DNA from: Bacillota bacterium
GTDB taxonomy: Bacteria; Bacillota; Clostridia; Lachnospirales; Lachnospiraceae
Direction of reading: 5' to 3'
Assembly: GCA_023408815.1 (NCBI GenBank)
Contig: JAEYJO010000079.1
Span: forward strand, 1-51,861
Length of the DNA: 51,861 nt
Every line of letters begins with the position of its first letter. Position 1 is the stretch's first letter. Below, one piece after another: positions 7,898 through 17,239 of the stretch. The notes beneath the pieces are model-generated. The model did not search any database. It saw only the letters and a list, made by a program, of their open reading frames with translations, and was not told where the DNA came from. The translations under genes and the position numbers were made by a program.

Positions 7898-9559
7898 TTA
7901 TTCTACGGCGGACTCCCCATAAATCGGATATGTTGCTTCACTCCCGCATACCACATATTTCCCGTCTTCATAGACAAGAGTGGTTATCGCATAAGCTAAT
8001 AAGTCCGAATGTCCGTCACCGTAAAGATATTGTTTTAACTGAAGTCTGACGCCGGAAGAATCCTCATACTCCTCTGTGCCGTTATATGGCCTGTAAAATG
8101 AAAAATCACAGAATCCATCCGCTTCAGTGGTCCCAAAGGCCTGCTTCCTTTTCTCTTCCCACAATGCCTTCACTTCCGTCCCGCACTCCTGCGCGAACAA
8201 CTCCTCTTCATAGCCGAGTTCCCTGCAAGAAAGCACTACCTTCTCTCCATCTCCCGTTACTGTATATGGGAAGGCTCCCGGCACCTGGATTTCTGCATAG
8301 CCCTCGCCCTGCTTATCGTAAGCAGCCAAAGTATATTCTCCATCGCCGCCTTGCTTGCCGGTATTGAGAAGGAGGAATATTTCCTTCTCCCCATCCGAAT
8401 CGCTATCCACCGCCATAATTTTGAAATTGTGGTCAAACTTAAGCGCTTCGTTCTGCCGAATTTGTAACGTCTTCCCGTTCCCGAACAGAATTTCCACATA
8501 GGCTTTGGCACTCTTCGCTTCATACATCCGGGCGCTGTCAGCGATTCCGTCGCCGTCCAGATTCAAATTCCTGAATTCTTCTTTGGCATCATAGCGCTCG
8601 TGCTGTCTAAAATCATAATCGGAGAGTTCAAAGGTAATATCTGAGACAATGTAATCTCCCTGTTCATCCCATGTAAGAAGATAGGAAATATCACCAGGAA
8701 GTCCCTTAAATCCAGCCTGCTGGTTGACCAGGAGAGATAGCTTTCCAGCACTTATGACCGGTTGATAACGGTAAATGCTCGAAGACCAAACCGTTCCGTC
8801 CAGCTCTTCATAATATATGGCAACCTCTCTATGCGACATGTAAGATGCGCTGACGGGCACTTCCTCCCGATATCCGTACTCCGCATTCTCGCAAAGCAGT
8901 GTGTTATCCTTCCGGTAGTTCATATTAAACGCAATACCTACTGTTTCCTCATTGTTGTCCGTTCTCCTGCTTTTGCTCGCTTTTTCCTCTGATTTCTGTC
9001 CGGGAAGCTTCATTCTGTAATAGCCGTCCTCCTTACGGGTATAAACAGCAAACTCCCTCGCACCCGGCGGATTGGTACTGCCCTCATGAGTATCCAAAAC
9101 GAGTATCTCATTCTTCCCATCTCCCGTCAAATCCATGCTATCCACCAGCACGTTGAAAAAGTAAATATCGCCGCTTCTATTGAGAAGCAGCTTATCCCCG
9201 TTTCCAAAATGCAGTTCATAGCCGACTACATACGGCGACTCGTCTTCCGTCTTGTTTTCTTCATAAGTACGATACAGCTTGTCCTTTAATCCGTCTCCAT
9301 CCAAATCCTTCTCAGGAAAATCCTCCACGTACCCGGTATAGGCAACCCATTCTTCAGCACTTTTCACCGCATTCCCTCCTGCTGACTGAGACTGCTGAGC
9401 GTCCTCCGACTGCGGCTGTTCTCCTTCAGATTGCTCCAGCTCTCCCCCGGCACTCTGATGTGTATCCCCAACCTCCGGCGACTGCACCTGAGTTCTTCCG
9501 CAGCCTGCAAGAACGGTGATAGTCACGCTGGCCGCCACTGCCGTTATTATTTTATTCAT
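7898..9559 (-). CDS. Large extracytoplasmic lipoprotein with FG-GAP/EF-hand-like repeats
   Basis: 553 aa. Signal peptide with lipobox LAGC (C20), then a Gln/Ser/Glu-rich linker (about 24-65). The body contains several Asp-rich motifs such as DLDGDGLKD, DLTGDGKNE, NLDGDGIAD and DSDSDGEKE, each set in a beta context as in VCBS/FG-GAP or dockerin-like calcium sites. No enzyme motif was seen. Its start overlaps the protease stop by 4 bp, so the two proteins are probably made together and act at the outer face of the membrane. Confidence 0.75.
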   Translation of the reverse strand: MNKIITAVAASVTITVLAGCGRTQVQSPEVGDTHQSAGGELEQSEGEQPQSEDAQQSQSAGGNAVKSAEEWVAYTGYVEDFPEKDLDGDGLKDKLYRTYEENKTEDESPYVVGYELHFGNGDKLLLNRSGDIYFFNVLVDSMDLTGDGKNEILVLDTHEGSTNPPGAREFAVYTRKEDGYYRMKLPGQKSEEKASKSRRTDNNEETVGIAFNMNYRKDNTLLCENAEYGYREEVPVSASYMSHREVAIYYEELDGTVWSSSIYRYQPVISAGKLSLLVNQQAGFKGLPGDISYLLTWDEQGDYIVSDITFELSDYDFRQHERYDAKEEFRNLNLDGDGIADSARMYEAKSAKAYVEILFGNGKTLQIRQNEALKFDHNFKIMAVDSDSDGEKEIFLLLNTGKQGGDGEYTLAAYDKQGEGYAEIQVPGAFPYTVTGDGEKVVLSCRELGYEEELFAQECGTEVKALWEEKRKQAFGTTEADGFCDFSFYRPYNGTEEYEDSSGVRLQLKQYLYGDGHSDLLAYAITTLVYEDGKYVVCGSEATYPIYGESAVE

Positions 9560-10416
9560 TCCCCATATTCCTCCAAAATCGCTGTGACAGGAAGACTTAC
9601 CGTTTCGTCTCCGCCCGTTCCTCCGCTTAGCATTCCCACGAAATTACCGTAGGCGTCAAATGTGCCTCCTCCCGACATTCCCGGTTTGGCAAAGCCAAAA
9701 CCGTACAACATATAGGAATCGAATTCCTCTATGTACCAAGAGGGAGACGCCACCGATGCTTCATACATATTCTCTCCCGCTCCGTCCGCTGAACCTGCCG
9801 TAAAGATAACATCCCCGGCTTTCAGCCTGCTGTATGCCGTATCCTCTCTTTTTACTTCTTTTAAAGAAATGAGTTCCTCATAGCCAAGGTCATTCACTTC
9901 CACCTTAAGAAAACCCAGATCGTACTTCTGCGACAGCTTGAGCAGCTTCCCCCCGGAAGTCCTGCCATTCCAGAATATGATGCTGCCATCCTCTCCCCAG
10001 TCCTCCATGAGATGCTTATTGGATATGATGACGATTTCCTTCTCGTTCATCTCCCAAATCACTCCGCTGCCATATAAATTCCCCGCATTTATTTGAACAA
10101 TTCCTGTCTTTACATTTTCATAGGCCGAAATTACATCGGCCTCCTCTAAGGCGTGCAGCGCCGTTCCGCCATAGCGCACCATGCCTTCATACTGATCCTG
10201 AAATGTGGTAGTCTGGATAAGCGGGCGGCGAAGCGCCTCCCCAGCCGCATGAACCGTCAAAGAATCGCCCGGACAAAATACCGAGAGACATAAGCAAACA
10301 ATGCCTATGAACATAAAGCTCATGAACATAATATTTATGCAGCAGCATTTTCCATACCTTTTATTTCCATGCTTCAAAAAGCATTGCTTCCTAAGACATG
10401 CGCAAACATACTTCAT
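9556..10416 (-). CDS. Membrane-anchored trypsin-like serine protease
   Basis: 286 aa. A Cys-rich N-terminus and hydrophobic segment (about 28-47) suggest a signal anchor or cleaved signal. The trypsin fold has a readable triad: H135 (SNKHLM), D166 (KYDLGFLKV) and S248 (KPGMSGGG). GSGVIW near 117 and a short C-terminus without a PDZ domain separate it from full-length HtrA proteins. It is coupled to the downstream lipoprotein gene, which may be a partner or substrate. Confidence 0.82.
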   Translation of the reverse strand: MKYVCACLRKQCFLKHGNKRYGKCCCINIMFMSFMFIGIVCLCLSVFCPGDSLTVHAAGEALRRPLIQTTTFQDQYEGMVRYGGTALHALEEADVISAYENVKTGIVQINAGNLYGSGVIWEMNEKEIVIISNKHLMEDWGEDGSIIFWNGRTSGGKLLKLSQKYDLGFLKVEVNDLGYEELISLKEVKREDTAYSRLKAGDVIFTAGSADGAGENMYEASVASPSWYIEEFDSYMLYGFGFAKPGMSGGGTFDAYGNFVGMLSGGTGGDETVSLPVTAILEEYGE

Positions 10417-10481
10417 CGATCAACCTTCTTTTATTTATCGGGCTAGCGGGTTTTCTACTGCTGTTTGTCCGCGATATTCAT

Positions 10482-10510
10482 AAAAATCTCCCCGATATGG
10501 AGAGATTTTT
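10482..10510 (-). terminator. Terminator of RNase P RNA
   Basis: AAAAATCTC (10482-10490) pairs with GAGATTTTT (10502-10510). On the minus strand it follows the rnpB 3' end by about 20 nt. Confidence 0.7.
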
Positions 10511-10530
10511 ACATTTTTATTTATTTTCAT

Positions 10531-10880
10531 ACTAAGCAGAACGATAAGCCGGGTTATGTCGTGAATGATCATCTATCTGGGATTGCCGTTGCCGGCAATC
10601 TCTAGCGACCCACCTGAAAGCAGGCCGGGCAGGCCTATCGCTTTCTATTCGGTCTTGCTTCGGATGGGGTTTACATGGCTCCGCCTGTTACCAGCCGGAC
10701 GGTAGTCTCTTACACTGCCCTTCCACCCTTACCCCGCATAACGGGGCGGTTCATTTCTGTTGCACTATCCTTGGAGTCACCTCCACCGGACGTTATCCGG
10801 CATCCTGCCCTATGAAGCCCGGACTTTCCTCACCTGCTTCCTTTCGGAATTGCAGCCGCGATCATTTATTCTACTTAGCA
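10531..10880 (-). ncRNA. rnpB: RNase P RNA (type A)
   Basis: The minus strand shows the universal core elements: GAGGAAAGTCCGGGCTTC near the 5' end, AGGGTGGAAGGGCAGTG, AAGAGACTACCG and GGTAACAGGCGGAGCC, then AACCCGGCTTATCG near the 3' end. The 5' and 3' ends pair to form P1 (CTAAGTAGAA with TTCTGCTTAG). The ends are set from P1 and may be off by a few bases. This is the catalytic RNA that matures tRNA 5' ends. Confidence 0.95.
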
Positions 10881-10908
10881 TTACTTAACTTATATCATAT
10901 TCCACGCA

Positions 10909-12600
10909 TTAAACATGGAAACAGCTTCCTCCTACGAATTCTCGGCAAATGGAATTCTTCGGGAGGTTTTCACTGCTCACACCGATAAAATATTCTAAAA
11001 ATTTTAAAAGCCTCTTCGCTTCATAATATTCGGGTTCACCCTTTTCTATTCCAAATAAAAGAGGCTCCGCATACTGCTTCAAAATTGCCAGCTCGTAAAT
11101 CAATGCAGAATTAAACATAGCATCTGCACTTTCCTGAAACGGAAAAATATATTTCTCTTCGCCCTTTCTGACGGAGTTCCACATCTCTATCGTTCGCTTT
11201 GCCGAAGCTCCCCTCGTCCGGGCATCTCTCACCATACGCCGCAGAAGTCTTCCATCCGTGGTGGGAATCCTATTGTGCTCGTCGATATTGATACTCGTCA
11301 AGGCACTGATATAAATCTTGTACTTGCTTTCATCCGGCAGAGAATAAGATGTATCTCCGTTCAGTCCGTGGATCCCTTCTATCACAAGGACATCCTCCGG
11401 CCCAAGCTTCTTATAGTTTCCCCGATACTCCCGCAGCCCCGTCTTAAAGTTGAAGCTCGGCAATTCCACCGTCTCTCCTCTAAGCAATCTCGTCATATCC
11501 TCATTGAACTGCTCGACATCTATCGCTTCCAGGCATTCGAAATTATAATCTCCATTCTCGTCTATAGGCGTATTATCCCGGTTGACGAAATAATCATCAA
11601 GGCCGATGGGATGAGGAGTCAGGCCATATGTGCGAAGCTGAATGGACAGTCTGTGTGAAAAGGTCGTCTTCCCCGAGGATGACGGACCCGCGATCATTAC
11701 GAACTTTACGCCTCCGCGCTTCACAATGTCCTTGGCTATTTCTCCGATTCTCCGCTCTTGAAGCGCCTCCTGAACGAGTATTAAATCGTTGATATTCCCC
11801 ATGCAAATCTGGTCGTTTAAGTCTCCTACGGTATCGACACCCACCATGATACCCCATTCATCCGATTTTTTCAAGGTCTCAAACAATTTTTCTCTGGGTT
11901 CCATCATCGGAAGCTTATCAGGCACCTGCTGTTCAGGAAGAAGGAGCATCAATCCATCCTCGTAAGCAAACACCTCAAAATATTTAACATAGCCGGTGCT
12001 GGGAAGCATATAGCCGTAATAATAGTCATAATAACCGTCCAGACAATATACGTTCACATAAGAGCTTCTGCGGTAACGGAACAGCTTTTCCTTATCCTTC
12101 ATATTCTGTCGCCGGAAGATTTCCATGGCTTCATTAATCGGATAAGACTTCTTTGTAATCGGTATATCCTCCTCAGCCAGCTTCCGCATTCTCTCGTTCA
12201 GCCTGCGGATAAACTCGGATTCTATTTTGAAATCGCCGTCTATACTGCAATAATAACCGGGACCGATGGCGAATTCCACCTTGATTTTCCTAAGCATATC
12301 TTGTCCCGCAACGTCCCTGAGCGCCTTAATCAGCAGCATGATCGCCGTGCGAACGTAGGTTTTATGTCCTACCGGATCGCCCAGAGTGATAAAGGTCAGC
12401 TCACAGTCCTTCTTCACTTCCTTAACCAATTCCCTTATCTTTCCATCGGCGGTTATAAGACCAATCTTTTGTTGATACCGGCTCTGATATTCCTTTGCAA
12501 TTTCCTCGTATGAGATACCCTCTTCATATTGTCTCTTCTCACCGCCTATCGTAACTGTAACCATGCTGTCCTCCAAAATACTGCTGCCTATAATATCCAA
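10909..12600 (-). CDS. Nucleoside kinase with N-terminal TGS-like domain
   Basis: 563 aa. The N-terminal part (about 12-75) resembles a TGS domain and the next part a threonyl-tRNA-synthetase second-domain-like fold. The C-terminal part is a uridine-kinase-type P-loop kinase with Walker A GPSSSGKTTF (about 298-307), GLDDYF and LVIEGIHGLN. The architecture is widespread in Clostridia, with uridine kinase activity assumed. ATG 12600 overlaps the Nif3-like gene by 13 bp; a later Met (residue 13, MVTVTIGG) is an alternative start. Confidence 0.88.
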   Translation of the reverse strand: MDIIGSSILEDSMVTVTIGGEKRQYEEGISYEEIAKEYQSRYQQKIGLITADGKIRELVKEVKKDCELTFITLGDPVGHKTYVRTAIMLLIKALRDVAGQDMLRKIKVEFAIGPGYYCSIDGDFKIESEFIRRLNERMRKLAEEDIPITKKSYPINEAMEIFRRQNMKDKEKLFRYRRSSYVNVYCLDGYYDYYYGYMLPSTGYVKYFEVFAYEDGLMLLLPEQQVPDKLPMMEPREKLFETLKKSDEWGIMVGVDTVGDLNDQICMGNINDLILVQEALQERRIGEIAKDIVKRGGVKFVMIAGPSSSGKTTFSHRLSIQLRTYGLTPHPIGLDDYFVNRDNTPIDENGDYNFECLEAIDVEQFNEDMTRLLRGETVELPSFNFKTGLREYRGNYKKLGPEDVLVIEGIHGLNGDTSYSLPDESKYKIYISALTSINIDEHNRIPTTDGRLLRRMVRDARTRGASAKRTIEMWNSVRKGEEKYIFPFQESADAMFNSALIYELAILKQYAEPLLFGIEKGEPEYYEAKRLLKFLEYFIGVSSENLPKNSICREFVGGSCFHV

Positions 12601-13370
12601 AACGGATTCTTTTCCTTCGCTGCAAATACGGTAAGCTGCGGCAGCTCTCTTCTAATATATTCCTTCATATATGGAATAAATATCTTCTCCAAGCCGAAAT
12701 GTCCGGCATCGATGATCGCAAGGCCCTGCGCCATCGCATCCAGCCCCTCGTGATGTTCGATATCTCCGGTGATGAGCACCTCCACTCCCGCCGATACCGC
12801 AGGCTTTATCATGGTTTTGCCGGAACCCGGTGAAACTGCTGCCCATTCGATAGGCGTATCCGGCTCCCCGTATATTTTTACATGCTCGAGTTCAAAGGTT
12901 TCTTTCACAAAAGAAGCACACTCCTCCAGCGTCATAATCTGAATAAGCCTTCCATATCTGCCCAGTCCTTCTTTTGCGATTTCATCCTCATAGGTAATGT
13001 TAAGCACCTGCCTGTCCTTAAGTCCGAGCTCATCCGCCGCCGCGTCCGCCATTCCCATTACGTCGAAATTCGTATGCATGGCGTAATAGCTGATATCATT
13101 CTGCAACAGCTTTATCAATCTGCGCCCGATGAAATCCTCCGCCGTGATTTTTTTCATAGGAGAGAATATAAGCGGATGATGGGTCAGAAGCATATCCGCT
13201 CCCACACGCACCGCCTCGTCTATTACCTCGTCGGTAGCATCCAGCGCGATACATAGTCTGCTCACTTCCTTATCCGTTCTCCCCGCAAGGAGCCCTACGT
13301 TATCCCAGCTTTCCGCAAAGGAAGAGGGCGAAAGCCGTTCCAGGCTTTCTATGATTTTATCACATCTCAT
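12588..13370 (-). CDS. Nif3-like dinuclear metal-centre protein
   Basis: About 260 aa from ATG 13370, preceded by AAAGG at good spacing. The longer frame from 13436 adds 22 residues without family similarity. Metal ligands of the family are visible: LLTHHPLIF, HTNFDV and GDIEHHE near the C-terminus, and NVGLL near the N-terminus. Hexameric Nif3 proteins bind two metals; their role is unsettled, with GTP cyclohydrolase-like or phosphatase roles proposed. It follows trmK, a common pair in Firmicutes. Confidence 0.9.
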   Translation of the reverse strand: MRCDKIIESLERLSPSSFAESWDNVGLLAGRTDKEVSRLCIALDATDEVIDEAVRVGADMLLTHHPLIFSPMKKITAEDFIGRRLIKLLQNDISYYAMHTNFDVMGMADAAADELGLKDRQVLNITYEDEIAKEGLGRYGRLIQIMTLEECASFVKETFELEHVKIYGEPDTPIEWAAVSPGSGKTMIKPAVSAGVEVLITGDIEHHEGLDAMAQGLAIIDAGHFGLEKIFIPYMKEYIRRELPQLTVFAAKEKNPFWIL

Positions 13371-13458
13371 ATACAGCTGCCTTTCCCGCGCGCTTTCTGC
13401 GTACAGATTCCGGCTCTGGCATTCATACCGGCACATAAACCGGCATTCATACTGTTAA

Positions 13459-14241
13459 TCAGAATAAAAAATAAGAAAGCGCCGAATCAATATCCTTTAT
13501 TCTGCCTTCTATTTCTTTCCGCCTTCTATCCCGTCTGCTGCTTTGCTGTTCATTCCCTCCGGCTGCCTTTTTAAGGCCGGCAAGAATTTCCTCGCATAAC
13601 GCACGTTCTTTCATGAGAAATCCGCGAAGCACCGGATTCCTTTTCTCTAAAAGGATAGGACCATATTTATCCAATACCCGCCTGCTCACCGCCTGTAAAG
13701 CTATGTCTTCGTCCTTCCCCGCTTCGGGACACGCTTTGATGACCGGATAATATTTGCCGTCCTCCAAAATCATGTCCTCATCCACTATATGATAGTCCTG
13801 CTTTCGCAAAAATTCTCTTATGCCTCGTAGCTCGGACTGTGGCTGCAAAATAACCTCTTGCATAAAGCGTATCTTATCCTTTCCTTCTTCCAGTATCCGC
13901 TTCATCAATTTGCCGCCCATTCCCGCACAAATCAAGGTGTCCGCTTCTCCCCGGCGCAGAGCCGTTACTCCATCGGACAATCTGGTTTCTATGTAGTCTG
14001 TCAAAGCATATTCTTTTACATTCTCTTTTGCAGCCTCCAGGGGGCCTTTTCCCACATCCATAGCCAATGCCCTCGGGCTAATTCCGTTTTTTACCAGATA
14101 TATGGGTACGAATCCATGGTCGCAGCCTACGTCGCACACAACATTTCCCTTTGTCACCATGCCGGCTACGCAGAGCATTCTATCCGACAGCCCGACTTCC
14201 CTGGGCCGTAAATCAACATTTAAATTTTCCTTATGATCCAT
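13459..14241 (-). CDS. trmK: tRNA (adenine(22)-N1)-methyltransferase
   Basis: 260 aa. A Rossmann methyltransferase with SAM motif DVGCDHGFVP (37-46), AMDVGKGPLEAAKENV and LICAGMGGKLM, all characteristic of TrmK. A helical C-terminal region (about 190-255) is as in the Bacillus enzyme. It methylates A22 in the D-arm of tRNA-Ser and tRNA-Tyr. It lies 12 bp downstream of rpoD. Confidence 0.92.
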   Translation of the reverse strand: MDHKENLNVDLRPREVGLSDRMLCVAGMVTKGNVVCDVGCDHGFVPIYLVKNGISPRALAMDVGKGPLEAAKENVKEYALTDYIETRLSDGVTALRRGEADTLICAGMGGKLMKRILEEGKDKIRFMQEVILQPQSELRGIREFLRKQDYHIVDEDMILEDGKYYPVIKACPEAGKDEDIALQAVSRRVLDKYGPILLEKRNPVLRGFLMKERALCEEILAGLKKAAGGNEQQSSRRDRRRKEIEGRIKDIDSALSYFLF

Positions 14242-14253
14242 GCTTTTATCCGA

Positions 14254-15378
14254 TTAATCCAAGTAATCTTTCAGCTTGCGGCTTCTGCTGGGATGGCGGA
14301 GCTTACGAAGCGCTTTCGCTTCTATCTGCCTGATTCGCTCTCTGGTAACATTGAATTCCTTTCCAACTTCCTCCAGCGTTCTGGCACGTCCGTCGTCCAA
14401 ACCGAAGCGAAGGCGAAGCACCTTTTGTTCTCTTTCTGTCAAGGTGCCAAGCACCTCCACAAGCTGCTCCTTTAATAAAGTAAAAGCCGCCGCATCCGCG
14501 GGTACCGGCACGTTATCGTCCTGAATGAAATCGCCCAGATGGCTGTCTTCCTCTTCACCGATAGGGGTTTCCAAGGAAACCGGTTCCTGGGAAATTTTGA
14601 GGATCTCTCTTACCCTATCCACCGGCATATTCATTTCCTCAGCTATTTCTTCCGGAGAAGGCTCTCTGCCCAATTCCTGAAGGAGCTGTCTGCTGACACG
14701 AATCAGCTTATTGATTGTCTCCACCATATGGACGGGAATTCGAATCGTTCTCGCCTGATCGGCTATAGCTCTCGTAATCGCCTGACGTATCCACCATGTC
14801 GCGTAGGTAGAAAATTTATATCCTTTTCTATAATCAAATTTTTCCACAGCCTTAATAAGGCCAAGATTGCCTTCCTGAATCAAATCGAGAAAAAGCATAC
14901 CGCGGCCTACATACCTCTTGGCTATGCTGACAACGAGACGAAGATTCGCCTCCGCAAGGCGCTTTTTCGCCTCATCATCGCCCATCTCCATCTTCTTCGC
15001 CAGCTCGATTTCCTCTTCTGCGCTCAGAAGGGGTACCTTACCGATTTCCTTCAGATACATTCTGACGGGATCCTCGATGCTGATGCCGTCCGGAACAGTA
15101 AGATCGATATTCTCCACATCGACCTCATCCTCCTCCGTGAGGATAATCTCCTCGTCATCCACATCGTCATCCTCCGTGATGCGAAGTACATCCACGTTAT
15201 TCTGTTCCAGGGTTTCCATTATTTTATCGAAGTGTTCCTCTTCCAGTGCCATGTCGGCAAAAAAATCATTAATCTCCTGATACTCCAGTACATTCTTTTT
15301 CTTTTTAGCAGCGCCTAAGAGCTCCTTCAAATGCTCATCAAACTTTGCTTGTGTGTTTTCATCCATTTTAGGTTCCAT
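14254..15378 (-). CDS. rpoD: Primary sigma factor RpoD/SigA
   Basis: 374 aa. A short acidic region 1.1 (about 1-95) precedes region 1.2 (DPVRMYLKEIGKVPLL). Regions 2.1-2.4 include FSTYATWWIRQAITRAI. Region 3 follows, then region 4.2 with TLEEVGKEFNVTRERIRQIE. It directs RNA polymerase to housekeeping promoters. It sits between dnaG (28 bp upstream) and trmK in the classical macromolecular synthesis arrangement. Confidence 0.97.
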   Translation of the reverse strand: MEPKMDENTQAKFDEHLKELLGAAKKKKNVLEYQEINDFFADMALEEEHFDKIMETLEQNNVDVLRITEDDDVDDEEIILTEEDEVDVENIDLTVPDGISIEDPVRMYLKEIGKVPLLSAEEEIELAKKMEMGDDEAKKRLAEANLRLVVSIAKRYVGRGMLFLDLIQEGNLGLIKAVEKFDYRKGYKFSTYATWWIRQAITRAIADQARTIRIPVHMVETINKLIRVSRQLLQELGREPSPEEIAEEMNMPVDRVREILKISQEPVSLETPIGEEEDSHLGDFIQDDNVPVPADAAAFTLLKEQLVEVLGTLTEREQKVLRLRFGLDDGRARTLEEVGKEFNVTRERIRQIEAKALRKLRHPSRSRKLKDYLD

Positions 15379-15406
15379 CCTTCCTCATGTAGTCATAGTA
15401 TTATCT

Positions 15407-17188
15407 TTAATCTAAAGAAATATGCGTTTTGCTAAGTTCTTCCAACGCTTTTTTTCCCGCAATTACCTGCTTTAACGAACTTACGTCGGCACCAAGCCTG
15501 CCGGAATAATATTCATAGCTATTCTTTTTTACCGTATAAACGATATCGTGGAAAGCCTTTTCCCTTTCCTGTTTCGTCTCCAGTTCCTCCAGCTTTGTAT
15601 TAAAAAGCGCCGCCACCTCACGCTGGTCCTCTTCATCCGTAAAAAGGCTGATGATATAAGCCGGATTCAGCTTCCCCTGCTCCAGGCCCTCGAACAGCTT
15701 GTCCGCTACCTTCCGGTACAGCTCCTCTGTAAAATCCTCGGGAGATATATATTTTACAATTTTCGCAAATACTTCCGGCTCCTCCGCAATCCATGTGATA
15801 AGAAGCCTCTGTGACTTCTTCCGGTTTTCTTCCGGCGTATTCTTCTTCTCTACGATTCCGGATTTGGGGCGAACAATCGGACTTACCAGCCCTGTCTGTG
15901 CCGCATAGGAGGTTACCAGCTTCCTGAGATTATCAAAACCTATGTTATATTTATCCGCCACCGCTTCTATGTAATTCTCCCGTTCCACCTCCTCAGGAAA
16001 CCCGCACAGCTTCTTTGCGATCTCCCTATGGAATTTGGTCTTGGATTCCGGGTCCTTTAGGTTATATTCCTTTTCCATGATGCGAAGCTCGAAGAAAAAA
16101 CTGTTCTCCGCCTCTTCCATCCTCTGCCGAAACGCTTCCGTTCCCAGATTCTTAATGAATTCATCCGGGTCCTTATAGGGTTCCAGATTGAGTACCTTAC
16201 CGCTCAAGTCCACTTCCTTCAATATGGAGATAGCTCGAAGCGCTGCATTCACTCCTGCTCCGTCGTTGTCATAGGCGAGCAGAACTTCCTCCGTATAACG
16301 GCGCAGAAGATTCGCCTGCCCTGCAGTAAACGCTGTTCCAAGGGAGGCTACCGCCTGTGTAAATCCGGCTTGGTGCATGGCGATAACATCCATATAGCCT
16401 TCGCAAAGAATAATGTTGCTCTGCCGCGAGGTTCTCGCAAAATTCAGACCGTACAAATTGCGGCTTTTATCAAAAATCATCGTCTCCGGCGAGTTTAGGT
16501 ATTTCGGCTTGGCATCGCCCATCACGCGTCCGCCGAAGCCTATTACTCTATGATTGATGTCCTGAATGGGGAACATGACTCTGTTCCAGAACTTGTCGTG
16601 AACTCCATATTTCTCATCGAAACTCGCAAGTCCCGCTTCTTGTATCAGCTCGTCCTGGTAACCCTTGGTGCGCAGGTATTGTACCAAGTCGTTGCTGGAT
16701 ACATTGGAGAAACCCAGTCCGAACTTTTTCATCATCTCGTCGCTAAGCTGCCTGTCCGCCAAATAGCGGTAACCTATGCCGCCCCTTTGGGACCGGAGCT
16801 GATAATAAAAGTATTTCGCCGCCTCTTTATTCACTTCTAACAGCTTATTTCTTTTGCCTTCCTTTTTCTTTACCTCTTCCGAATATTCTATCTCGGGCAG
16901 ATCCACCTTCACTCTGTCCGCCAGCATCTTAACCGCCTCAGGAAAAGTAAAGTTCTCATATTCCATAATAAAAGTAAATACATTTCCGCCCGCTCCGCAA
17001 CCGAAGCAATAATACATCTGCTTGCTTCCCGAAACGGAAAAGGAGGGGGATTTTTCATTATGAAAGGGACAAAGACCGAAATGGCTGCTCCCTTTTTTCT
17101 GCAAACGCACATAACCGGAAATCACATCTACTATATCGTTTTTCAACCGTACTTCTTCAACTAACTCATCAGGATAGTACACGCTCAT
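15407..17188 (-). CDS. dnaG: DNA primase
   Basis: 593 aa. The N-terminal CHC2 zinc finger (CPFHNEKSPSFSV followed by CFGCG, about 41-65) precedes the RNA polymerase domain. Toprim motifs include LCEGYMDVIAMHQAGF, YDNDGAG and DPDEF. The C-terminal part (about 450-593) is the helicase-binding region. It makes RNA primers for replication. The usual partners, dgt upstream and rpoD downstream, are present. Confidence 0.97.
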   Translation of the reverse strand: MSVYYPDELVEEVRLKNDIVDVISGYVRLQKKGSSHFGLCPFHNEKSPSFSVSGSKQMYYCFGCGAGGNVFTFIMEYENFTFPEAVKMLADRVKVDLPEIEYSEEVKKKEGKRNKLLEVNKEAAKYFYYQLRSQRGGIGYRYLADRQLSDEMMKKFGLGFSNVSSNDLVQYLRTKGYQDELIQEAGLASFDEKYGVHDKFWNRVMFPIQDINHRVIGFGGRVMGDAKPKYLNSPETMIFDKSRNLYGLNFARTSRQSNIILCEGYMDVIAMHQAGFTQAVASLGTAFTAGQANLLRRYTEEVLLAYDNDGAGVNAALRAISILKEVDLSGKVLNLEPYKDPDEFIKNLGTEAFRQRMEEAENSFFFELRIMEKEYNLKDPESKTKFHREIAKKLCGFPEEVERENYIEAVADKYNIGFDNLRKLVTSYAAQTGLVSPIVRPKSGIVEKKNTPEENRKKSQRLLITWIAEEPEVFAKIVKYISPEDFTEELYRKVADKLFEGLEQGKLNPAYIISLFTDEEDQREVAALFNTKLEELETKQEREKAFHDIVYTVKKNSYEYYSGRLGADVSSLKQVIAGKKALEELSKTHISLD

Positions 17189-17239
17189 TTCCCTTCTTAT
17201 CTGTAAATATATCTCAAAAAGTTATACGCCGCTTAAAGC

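Noticed and set aside
14539..15318. Plus-strand frame of 259 codons
   Set aside because: Antisense of rpoD, which is unmistakable on the minus strand.
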